This document shows positions 21,892-32,334 of a stretch of 64,000 bases of DNA, piece by piece. The DNA comes from Balanoglossus misakiensis. Lineage: Eukaryota > Hemichordata. Both the position numbers and the translations under genes were made by a program. Each line of letters opens with the position of its first letter. The first letter of the stretch is position 1. The notes below the pieces were generated by a model, which made no database searches, had not been told where the DNA came from, and worked only from the letters and a program-made list of their open reading frames with translations. The stretch is taken from assembly GCA_040954595.2 (NCBI GenBank), contig CM082591.2, positions 7,564,001-7,628,000 on the forward strand, read 5' to 3'.

Positions 21892-24751
21892 ATGTCGGAT
21901 TATCTGAATCCGCCGTTTAACTGTGTCTTCAATGGCAGTTCTTTCCTGGGCATTCTCAACATTGGTTCTGGGCAGTGTCTGATAGATCATGGCAGAGGGA
22001 TACTTCAGCATGTACAAGCCTTTGGTGGAATGTCATCTGGAGCTTTGGTTGCAGCTATTATGGCTACAGCGCCTGAGAGACTACAGGTATCAGTTTCAGC
22101 TTTTTTTAGCTCCTATCCAGTCAATGTATATATAGTATACACATGTTGACTGGCCATAAGGGCAACAGCATACGTCTGTAACCCGAGGGATTGTGAGTCA
22201 TCCCCCCAAGACAGTCTGATTCACGAGGCCAAAGGCCGTGTGAAACAGTCTGGGTGTTTGTTTGTTTGTTTGTTTGTTGTTGTTTTTTTTGGGGGGGTGA
22301 CTAACAGTCCCAAGGGGTGAAAGACGTAAGCTGTTGCCCGAAAAGCCCGTCAATATGTGTTTTGTAACACATCTCATCCGCAACTATGCATAAGAACTCA
22401 CCATACACAAAGTGAGCGGGCATCATTTTTCGGAACTGATGCCCGGCGGGCAACAGCACAAAAAGAATGCACACCACGTGACTATCAATTGACGAATGAG
22501 AACACAGTCTGGAGATGACGTGTGTCATAATAAAACCTGTCTAAATCGAACCTGTCTAATATGGAAATCTGTCTATACCAAAGTCCCTTTCACATACAGC
22601 CACATGTTAATAGAACCTCTGTAAACCAGACACCTCTAAAAACCGGACAATATCTCCAGTCCCTTTGGTGTTCAGTTTAGACAGGTTTTATAGTAGCTTT
22701 AAAGCTCTTCACTATATGTAACTTGATTATAACACCTTTTTAGTATTTTGTTCTGTAGATCAGCGATGGTTGTCTTCCTAAATAGGAAGCCCCATGAGCT
22801 GCAACTCAATAAAAAAATAAGTTTTAAATAATCTTGGATATGATTTTAGTTCAGTCTATTAAATGATATTACCTGATCGTAAATCAAGAAAATAATTATT
22901 TAATAAAAAAATGACAATATGTCCAAAAAATAAAGAAATGTCAGTACAGTTGAATATATTCCTGCAATTTAAAAAAGAAGTGAAATATTGCAATGAAAGT
23001 GCAATGTCTCAGTGAAGTACATTTACTTGCATGTGTTCTAGTTGATGAGATCATGCTTTGTTTATAAAATGTTTGTACAGTTTGAAAAAAAAATCATGAT
23101 AATTATACCCAAAAGTTAGAGCTTATGGAGCTTTAAAGCATATGATATTTCAGTGAAACAATTCTGATCACATGACAGCATCATGGTGTTCTGGACGTCG
23201 TTTGTATCTTACAGGATTATAGGACAGCTCTTTATAACCTCATCTCAGAAATCTCTCAACAACCACAAGGAGCTCTAACACCAGGATACGACATGGTGAA
23301 TTACCTACGACAAACTCTTCATCAAATTCTACCACACGACGCACATGTAAAAGCCAGTGGTAGACTCTATGTTAGCTGTACTCAATTAGTCCCTGTGGAT
23401 CAGTATGCGCCACTGACTGTACACGATGTAGATCAAGGAACCAGCTCAAGTCGATTTTCTAAAGGACCAAAGAGATTCCAAGTCGGACAGTGCTGCTGGG
23501 AGCTCGGGGAACGTCTTATTTTTAACAGCTATGGAAGCAAAAATGATCTTATTGAAGTAAGTTTGTTTTGTTCAATTCAGCCAGGCAGGAAATATCATAT
23601 TGGCCGTTAGGCCAAATAAAAAATATCGAAATAATTGCACTTTCATTGCAACTTTACTGAATATGTTATTATTCTGTTTTTGGTCCTAGATTCTTTTAGG
23701 TTGTGCAAGTGTGCCGTGGTATGAAGAATACAAGCCTACAGTGGTAAATGGCAAGGTATGTGGTCATTTAACATTTAGTGGCTCACATTTTGGAAGGCCA
23801 GGTTGCCATCTCTTGCAAAACATTGTTGGTATTTTTATCTCAAAACGTTATACGGTTATGTTATGAAATTCATCGATATAGAAAATATGTAAAAATCAGG
23901 AAAATGACAATATTATGAATTTTGAGAAGTCCACTACTTTGGTCTGGTAGATATTAATAGGGACAAAGTCTCTCTCTTGCTGCTCTTTTTTTTCATTAAT
24001 TCTGTTTGATACAAGACACCATTTATGTTATTCCACAGAAGGATATATAGTGAATCAACGTTCAACCACACACAACTTCCATCCCGTTTGTAGGATATAT
24101 GAGAATAAAAATCTCGCCAAAATGAATAAACGGTAGAGACTGATTATTCATTTTGGCGAGTTTTCACTCTCGTGTCTACAAGTGGGATGGAAGTTGTGTG
24201 TGGTTGAACGTTGATTCACTATATATCCACATGTAGGATAAAATAAACGGTGTATTGTATCAAACATAATATTGATGGAAAAAGGACAACGAGAGAGAGA
24301 GACTTTGTCCCTTTATATATTCCATTTACCACTTTAGGAGAATTAGTCTTTGTTATCTGGCTTCTGTTTTGTGTTACAGTACATGGTCGATGGAAGTCTA
24401 TCAAACAAAGCCAATTTGCCGGAAGAATTCCAGTTTCCATTCCCACAAGGAAGTCTAATTCGAATCTCGCCCGATCCAAAGAACCACGCCAAAACGAGAG
24501 ACAAGATCGCAACAGGATGGTTGGACACGAGCGGTCAGCGATTTGACGTCAGCCCTCTACACATGTTCCAAGTAGGAAAAGGTTTATTTGGTCCCCCTAG
24601 AGGACATCTTGAAGCATTCTACGTGAATGGTTACGAAGACGCAACGCGATTTTTGAAGTTTTACCACGCTTATGAAAACTGTACAGAGGGGATTCTTCCG
24701 CGGGAAAGACAATATGCGGCCATTCATTCTGTCAAAGATCTGGCACCCTGA
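21892..24751 (+). CDS. patatin-like phospholipase domain protein, gene B (adiponutrin/ATGL-like)
   Basis: Four coding exons: 21892-22086, 23215-23556, 23690-23755 and 24380-24751, giving 324 residues with all introns in phase 0. The oxyanion motif is FNGSSFLGILNIG (about 13-25). The nucleophile elbow is GMSSG with Ser48, and the likely catalytic aspartate is Asp205 in MVDGS, again not the usual DGG/DGA. The patatin fold is complete, and a tail of about 100 residues follows. Family role: hydrolysis of acyl glycerides or phospholipids. An acceptor 9 bases before the ATG implies a 5' non-coding exon. Exon 2 (342 nt) and exon 3 (66 nt) equal those of gene A, so the two arose by duplication. Introns 1 and 3 contain fold-back elements. 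No membrane segment is evident. A late AATAAA near 26328 could end a long 3' UTR. Confidence 0.9.
22100..22450. mobile_element. fold-back repeat in intron 1 of patatin-like gene B
   Basis: The motif GGGCAACAGCATACGTCT near 22160 is inverted as AGACGTAAGCTGTTGCCC near 22322. Further inverted pairs (CCCCCC/GGGGGG with AGTCAT/GTGACT) lie inside. A TGTT microsatellite and G-run are at about 22255-22297. Confidence 0.5.
22530..22692. mobile_element. mariner/pogo-like MITE, diverged copy 2
   Basis: Inverted ends TAAAACCTGTCTAAA and TTTAGACAGGTTTTATA. The inner CCAAAGTCCCTT and its inverse CCAGTCCCTTTGG resemble the other copies, but the terminal CAGT is lost. Confidence 0.5.
23957..24315. mobile_element. 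hairpin MITE (GGGACAAAGTCTCTC family), copy 1, in intron 3 of gene B
   Basis: It begins AGGGACAAAGTCTCTCTC and ends GAGAGACTTTGTCCCT. Its two halves are near-complete inverted copies (AACTTCCATCCC against GGGATGGAAGTT in the centre). Other copies are at 36110, 38091 and 38410. Confidence 0.8.
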
Positions 24752-24830
24752 ATCGCAGATTGCCTCAGTGTGTAACTCTTGTTCTCTCTCATGAGTTACA
24801 ATTTAGACTGACAGTGAAGGTAATGATGTA

Positions 24831-24986
24831 CAGTGAAACCTCTCATTACAGACACCTCTCTATAAAGGACAGATTTTTCAAAACAAATTCGGTTTGAATA
24901 GAATATTACCTGTGTATTAAGGACACCTCTCTACTAAGGACAGATTTTCTGGTCCCATAGGTGTCCTTAATAGACAGGTTTCACTG
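24831..24986. mobile_element. mariner/pogo-like MITE, copy 3
   Basis: It is flanked by TA on both sides: TA|CAGTGAAACCTC ... GGTTTCACTG|TA. The interior contains GGACACCTCT and the inverted AGGTGTCC. It lies just downstream of patatin-like gene B. Confidence 0.8.
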
Positions 24987-26600
24987 TACAAATAAGCTGG
25001 GGACAAACAAGTATGTACAGTGAAACTGTAAATTATGACTTTAACCCTTTGTCCAATATTTCCAAAATGTGTATGTGTTTGATGTTTGTATTTTAAGCCT
25101 GGTTGTCTATTAGGGAATAAGTGGCAGGCTTGAAAACTCACACTGAATGGTGACCTGTTTGTCTGACAACATTGTTCTGTCATTCTGAATTCTGATTCGT
25201 TTTTGCTGGGTGATTAAAGTCTTATAGATTGTGTGTTTAATTCCCACTAGATATATGTACATGTATATATTTCTTTAGTATGAAAAATTCCAATGAATGG
25301 ACCTGCAAAGTAATTTCAAAACAGTTTGCTGTGCAGAAAAACCGATTGTGACATCATTTACAAATTTAATTTTTTTTACAAGTAGGCCGTAACTCAAGGA
25401 TTATACTTGGCCAAATTTGATATGACTTTGGTAAGAAAATACAATTGGCTTTGACCTTTGATTGCACATTAGGTCATGTACACAGAAGTCTTTGTGTATA
25501 TGGAGACTTGTTCCTGGATTTATATGGTCGAGATTGACCAGACCTGGAATTATTATGACCATTGACCAGGTTTTGCATAGCTCAGAGTTGATAATAGCTG
25601 GAGACCTGGTTCTTGTGGTTAAGAGATCATGTAGACTCTTGCAGACCTCTTTTAATTCTCAATATCTCGAGCATCTGTAGAATATGCAGATCTAGTTCTA
25701 TAATGTCCCTTTAAATACTGGCATAGACAATACAGACTATTATGTTTTGAATAACCCACAATTTATCTTCAAGGACAGATAAAGGATTATGAATAATTTT
25801 GATGTTTGTTACCACTGAGTACTTCTGCAGTGACAAACAAAAACATCATTTAATTGTATAATATACATGTGTATATTGACCCACGTGTGAAATTTTGAGG
25901 CTGCACCACGATTCAGCGAAGTTAAAGTTTGCAGTTTGGAAAACAGAAATATACAAAGTACATTTGTCTTATGCTAATTTACAGAACAAAGAAACAATAA
26001 CATTGCTGAGACATGTCAACATGAGTTGACAAGAGGTTTTGGATGTTTGGTCATGTTTTTTTGACCAATATGTTCCCTACATTAAGTGTCTGATTAGGCA
26101 AACCATCTAGTCTCAAAATATGAAATTTGACCCACATTGCTGTGTAACGAACGTATAACACAACCTTAATAATCGTGTGCTTTACACTGGTTGATGAAAT
26201 TTTAGATAGTCTTGCCAAGCAGCTATGTATGTGTGTATATGTTTACTCTATTTTTTCCCGATTTCACACAATATTGACTCAAGTATTACTTTGATTTCAT
26301 GTAAATGATATTGTGTGTGCATTATTGAAATAAACTTGTGTTTTCTGAAGAAGTGGTGTTGACCATTGTACTTCTTTGCAATATTTTTCAATTACCATAC
26401 AGAATTTTCAAAAGGGTTCCCAGCAGGTGCCATGAATATTAATACCCTCTGGACCCCGCAAATCAAATTTTCCCTCAATGATCAAGAATATCTATATGCC
26501 ATCCTGCCAGACCATTGTTTTCTGAGAACAAGAATCTTTTTACTAAGAGTGTCTTAAGCATCATTTTCTTCCAATACGCCTTTTTCATACAAAGGGTGCC
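24987..26600. other. 3' flank of gene B, nothing coding recognised
   Basis: AT-rich sequence. It may include a long 3' UTR of gene B ending near the AATAAA at about 26328. No other structure was recognised. Confidence 0.4.
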
Positions 26601-26610
26601 CTTTCAAAAC

Positions 26611-29600
26611 ATGACATCATCTTCAAGTCGACAACGCGAAAACGAGGCCAGTAAGCCACAGAGTACTGTTCGAGCTCATCAGGTTTGTCTTATATATGAT
26701 ACTGTACAATTTGCGTGTAAAAATTACCTTACAATAAAATGTGGCTGTCAAATGTCGGTCCCAAATATAGCGAGGATACACAAGACGATAACGTTTTCAC
26801 TCTGCGACTTACTGGCTTGTTTTAGTGTCATCTTGGAAGGGCGCCCTCTTTATGAAAACTGCGTATGGAGCATAAAGAAGATATTAACACAAAATGGGAA
26901 TCCACGAATGGGAATATCCAGCAACAGGCACCAGAGTAGGACACACAGACATAATTTCAGTGCATGTATCTTTATTCAAACTTTACAAAAATATTGTAAA
27001 ATTTTTCAAGTCATTTGAACCAATATTATTATTTCTACAACCATTCACATCCACCTGTAATTAATTTGTACTATACTGTTATTTTTTTTCCAAACTCCTC
27101 CACAATATATAAAGCAAGGTTCACAATTATTACAAATATTTTACTTGGCACGAAGTCTTCAAGTGTGAATAAATTATCTAGTTACACTATGGGAGAGAAA
27201 TAACTGCTTCTGAGGCATCCCTATCACCATCTTGGTTTAGCCCAAATCCTTTGTTTTCTATGGTAAAGTTGGATCTCTACAGAGGGAACTGGGGGTGAAA
27301 GGGTTAAAACAATGACATGGACATTGAAGAGAGGCAATTTTGATCTCATGAGAATTATGAGAATATTTAGAGGCTATAAATGGCAAGCGAGGGTAATTTG
27401 TTGTCGAAAAAAAACTCTGGTGAAAATTAGCATATTAGGCTTGAAATAATCACCTAGCAAAGGGAGGTGATTATTTCACCCTAATATGCTAAACTGCTAA
27501 ACAAGATACTCACTTCTACCAATGTAAAAACAGATTAAATCTTCAGATTACTGTAAAACACTTTTTTGGGGCGAGCAATAAATTTTCGCGAAATACACGA
27601 GAGCCAAAATAGCGTGAAAATAAAAAGTCACGTAATTTTTTTGAAGATAATGACGCAGTGAATGAAATAAGAGAACGCGAAAATTAACACTCATGAAACA
27701 GTGACCTCTCTCGATATCGCAAAAATTTCAACTCGTGAAAATAAAGTGTTTTACAGTATTCATTGGATTACCCATACTCCATGCAAATCTTTGGTACTAA
27801 TATTTCCCAAACTCCAAACTTCACAAATTCAAGAGTTTTCATGAAACCATAAACAATTTCTCTTTTGGACCTCTATGTGTACATAAGAATACATGTAAAT
27901 AAATTAATGCCATAAATAGAGTCAGAAAAAGAATTTAACAAAAGGTGAGCGTCTATAATTCACAGCTTTTTCACAAATGAATTAATTGTTTTTGTGATTG
28001 CGATGATAAAATAATCATGACAAAAATAATAATTGTTTGCATCGTAAGCAGCCAAGACATCCAGGCAACTTTGCCTGTTGTCGAATCTATGCTGTTTTTG
28101 TACTAAAATCAGAAGACAGTCAGCTTTGTCTTTGCTTTTCCCTCTAAAAGTTTGTCAATCTCAATATTTCCACCCAATTTCTGATCATTTATTCATTGGT
28201 TCATTAACCCTTTCACCACAATGGTTCAGTCCAAACCCATTGTTTTCTATGGTAAGATTGGACCTCTATAGAGAAAATGGGGGTGAAAGGGTTAAGATAG
28301 ATGACTATACCCAGATGCAGTGAGCAGTTATCACATTCCATTTCCTCCACGTAGAATTTTGAGAAAACAGTATTACAATATTGTCATTTTCTTGAATTTT
28401 TCACAAATGTGCCAAAAGAGGAGTATTATCATCACTTGGAACCTTCAAATTGAATTTGAGTTTTGATCATTTTAAAAACATTTTTTACCCCTCATGACAT
28501 TTGCACATTTTTTATAGAGACAACTTCATTTGAACAAAATCCCATCTACAGTTAACATGTATCGACACAACAAATACCAGGGTGATATGTGCAGAGGTTC
28601 TCAAGTTTTTGCAGTGGACATGAAATTTTTCTTAGCTTGACGTCATGGTAACCGAGTGGTTTTCACGGAGCTGTGCAAGAAAACGGCTTTACCAAATTCA
28701 ATGCAGTATTTTTGTGCAAATGCAAAAAATGTCATTGTGCTCCCTTTGACAACTGCATTCAAGCCCCATGAGCTGCCAAATTTCTGATATTTTTTCCACA
28801 ATAAAATACATCAAATCTTCTCCCTATCCTTTACAATAATCACCATTCAGCCATATTACTTACATACAACAATGAATGTGTACTCTTTGTATGGAGGCAG
28901 ATTAAACGGGCGTGGCACCTGTTTAATGTACAAATTGCAACATACAGCCATAACTGGGCGTTCATGTATACCTAATCAGTAAGCTTATTTAGATGGACCA
29001 ATTCTAAGTTGGGAAGTACAATCATGAAAACACATGTAATGCAATAATGGGGCTTTAACATGGAAGCCATGGCCACTAAAATCTAATCAGTTTTGTGCCA
29101 ATTCGAAACAGTACATACAAATTATTCTAGTCTGCCCTTCTTGGAAGATTGTAACAACAGACAATCAGACATTGTGATATATAATACATGTAGCTTACAT
29201 GTAAGTACCTGAACCAATACTGATATGAGTTTCATACTTGAAATTCTAGGACATTCATGAGGTTTCACATAGTGCAGCATTTTAGGTCATTGCCACATTT
29301 CCTTGTAATAGTTGTACAACATTTCTATTTTCACCATCTCTTTACCAACCTATACCTAACTAATTCTGGCTGCCTAAAGTAGGTTTTCACTTTGCGCTAG
29401 GGGGTCAAATCATATTGCATTCTGGGCGAAAAGTCGACAATGCACTGTAGTAAGAGATAGAAGAAATGATATGTTTACTGTATTCCATGACTTCCTTTGG
29501 TCAAACATGTCTGTCTTTGTAGTTACCATATTAAACTCATTAATCTTTTTTCACATTTTGTTATTTTTTCTGTTAAAAAGTTTCAGAATGACCCATCATC

Positions 29601-32334
29601 ACTTTAGCTTATGAACTCCCATTTCTTTAAACATGGCAAAAATCGGCCATCTTGAAATTGTGTCGACCATATGAGATTTTTATCATTCACTTAGGTAGCT
29701 TAAAACCTATTTAAGGTAGGGAGAATTGCATGAAGATAAACAATTATATTGGCATTTTATTCTAGTGCAAAAGTGATTCTAGTAAAAATCTTGACTCATC
29801 TACCGACATTTTTTCAACAACCAACAAAAAGTGATTGACAACCAAAACAGTTAGGGTGCGTTCCTTCTTGTTGTTTGTTTCAACATGAAAACGTAATGAC
29901 ATTCACAGATGTAGAATTTTTGCTGCAGCTTAATTTACCCTTCCACCACAATGGTTCAGCCCAATCCCATTGTTTTCTATGGTAAAGTTGGACCTCTTAA
30001 GAGGGAACTGGGGGTGAAAGAGTTAAAACACATTAGGCGTACATGCTTATCAGTGAGATCATTATGAAAATATAGCTGCAAGCAGCGATGACGGGCACAA
30101 GCTTAAGCCGAAGGTCAAAGGTCATATGTGGTCACCCAAAATTTGGGCAAAAAGTTTTGACCCCCATACTAGTCCAGGTCCAACAGAAACCTGACCTCTG
30201 GCCCTATTAGTTTGTCTGTAATTAGATATGCACATAATTAATGATGTAAAGTGTAAGACTCCATTAATAGTTCGATCCATCCAAACACAAATGCTGTACC
30301 TGTTCTGGATGCCAAGATATAGCAAAGTAGGTCAAAGGTCACCTGAGGTCACCCAAAATTTGGGCATAATTTTTGACCCCATACTGATCCATGTCCCACA
30401 AGAACAAAACCTCTAGCCCTATTGGTTAGCCTGGAATTAGGTATGCACATAATTAATGAGATATGCAGGTGTCACTGGTGACCCCAAATTTTGGCTTTTC
30501 AATTTTAGTCACAACCCTCCAAACGCCAAGTCTTTGCCTGCTCTTGTTGCCAAGATATGGTAAATTAGGTCAAAGGTCACCTGAGGTCATGCAAAATTTG
30601 GGCAAGAAATTTTGAGCCTATACTGGTCCATGTTCAACAAAAATCAAACCTCTAACCCTATTGGTTAGCCTGGAATTAGGTATGCACATAATTAATGAGA
30701 TAAGCAGGTGTCACAGGTGACCCCCAATTTTGGCTTTTCAATTATAGTCCCAACCCTCCAAACGCCAAGTCTGTACCTGCTATTGATGCGGAGATATAGG
30801 AAAGTAGGTCAAAGGTCACCTGAGGTCACCCAGAATTTGGGCAAATTTTTTTAACCCCATACTGGTCCATGACCAAAAAGAACGAAACCTCTAGCCCTAT
30901 TAGTTAGCCCGGAATTAGGTATGCACATAATTAATGACTTTAGCAGGTGTTACAGGTGAGCCCAAAATTTTGTCTTTTATTTTGGTCCCATTCAGCTCAC
31001 GGGCCACTAGACTGTCACTGTACAGGACAATTGCACAGACGTGGACATAGCGTCATAGCTTAACTATAGAAAGTATAGGCCTATGGCTGGGTCCACAAAT
31101 ATGACAAATAATATTTAATAATCTTCTTCTCAAAATAGACTTGGCCCACGGCCTTGATATTTGGCATGTAGGACACTGATCACATGGTCCACAAAAGTTG
31201 CTAAAAGAATTTTGATATCTCCATTCATATGCAAATTATGTCAATTTGAAAACTTTGCCCATATATGGTCATCAGGTCACATGACTAATTAAACATTCAC
31301 AGGGATACTGCACCAGCTCTCATAGGCCTGCATCACTGTGCCAAGTTTGAGATTTGTAGGTTCAGCCGTTTTCAAGATCCTATTGGGCAAAAAAACTACA
31401 CAAGAAAAAGAAGAGGATGAAAAACCCCAGTAATACCAATAGGGCACAAGCCTGCTTGGCTTGTGCCCTAATAAAACCAAAGTCAAGTGCATTTGTTTTA
31501 CATTAAATTACAAAAAATCTCTAAGTTTCTAATCGTCTTTTCTCTTATTTCTGGACCTGGTCATCATACCATTGTATTCTTCGTTCATCTCCCTGGCCCG
31601 TTCAGGTTCACAAATGTCATCCCCTTCGATCAGATGATCCGCAGTTGCTTTGTGGGAGTAGTAATGCTTGATGTACGGACGCAGGAAGAAATTCCAGATG
31701 GTCCATCCGGCGAGCAGAGACAGTCCCACTATCCAACACCACATGATGTGGCTAGGCATTGGTTTCATCACCAACTCCAGGTCGAATTTCAACACAATCA
31801 ACACTTCAGTGGTGACGGTCGCAGCCACAACCCACGCCTGTTGACCGAACTTCTTACAGGTTCTGCAACACGGATGGCAAGATAGTTTAGATGCAAATAG
31901 TCCACATTTAAAGTACAAATAGCTGCCACTTTTAGCACAGTTGTAAATTATAGAATACCTCATTACCTTAAGTCGACAGACGACACCATTTTTTAATACC
32001 AAAGGGCCAAATACTCGAATAGGTTTGAACTCTTGCAATGGGCAATTTAATAAACAGATGCACATAAGACGATCATCAGCCTTTAATCTTACATTTTACT
32101 TATATTTTTTTTCCTTAACAGAAACATATTTTTCTCTCAGTGAAATTTATTTACAGTACTATATTCTAAACTGAACTCTTGCCCTTCTTATGTGATGCAA
32201 CATTCTTTGTAGATTTTGGAGTCAACAATACGTATGAGGCATTTAGAAATTGAGGTCAAAGAATTGAGAAGACAAGTCAAACATTTACAGAAACATGCAA
32301 GGTTGCAAGAAAATGACATACAGACATCTGAAAG
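26611..32334 (+). CDS. possible small coiled-coil gene on the plus strand (two candidate exons)
   Basis: Candidate exon 1 (26611-26682) is ATG-initiated, 24 codons rich in Ser/Gln/Arg, ending CATCAG|GTTTGT. Candidate exon 2 (32213-32334) has the acceptor TTCTTTGTAG and the donor GAAAG|GTGAAT. It encodes about 40 residues with heptad-like spacing and many Glu, Lys and Arg ([20 protein letters not shown]). The phases fit (0 into 0). Exon 2 lies antisense inside an intron of PTDSS2. No third exon in matching phase was found, so the 3' end is missing or the model is wrong. The protein is not recognised. Confidence 0.3.
27218..27306. mobile_element. 90-bp miniature element (TTAACCCTTTCACC family), copy 1
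   Basis: The left end is diverged (ATCCCTATCACCAT); the right end is GGGGGTGAAAGGGTTAA. The middle shares TTGTTTTCTATGGTAAAGTT with the six other copies in this window. Confidence 0.7.
27427..27492. repeat. 66-bp near-perfect hairpin
   Basis: The arms TTAGCATATTAGG..GAAATAATCACCT and AGGTGATTATTTC..CCTAATATGCTAA pair around a short loop. No coding context; this is probably a tiny fold-back element. Confidence 0.8.
27549..27758. mobile_element. TACTGTAAAAC MITE, copy 1
   Basis: Inverted ends TACTGTAAAACACTTT and AAAGTGTTTTACAGTA with CG-containing inner motifs (TTTTCGCGAAA). Related copies are at 32570 (partial) and 34556. The TA ends fit a mariner-type target. Confidence 0.75.
28204..28295. 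mobile_element. 90-bp miniature element (TTAACCCTTTCACC family), copy 2
   Basis: Inverted ends TTAACCCTTTCACC and GGGTGAAAGGGTTAA, with the shared core CCATTGTTTTCTATGG. Confidence 0.8.
29447..29728. repeat. dispersed repeat, copy 2
   Basis: Same orientation and content as 21386-21650, with small insertions and substitutions. No coding potential. Confidence 0.75.
29935..30025. mobile_element. 90-bp miniature element, copy 3
   Basis: Left end TTTACCCTTCCACC, right end GGGGGTGAAAGAGTTAA, with the family core CCCATTGTTTTCTATGG. Confidence 0.75.
30068..31472 (+). mobile_element. 1.4-kb element with tandem core repeats and a terminal hairpin (Helitron/HINE-like)
   Basis: It starts TAGCTGCAAGCAGCGATGACGGGCACAAGC and ends with the hairpin GGGCACAAGCC, TGCTT, GGCTTGTGCCC followed by TAAT. 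The start motif and the final hairpin share GGGCACAAGC. In between, a core unit of about 220-240 bp is repeated about four times. Each carries AGGTCAAAGGTCA (30112, 30329, 30567, 30806), mostly followed by CCTGAGGTCA. The last 450 bp are unique. Tandem cores plus a 3' hairpin ending in CTAA suggest a non-autonomous Helitron-type element. No protein is encoded. Confidence 0.6.
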
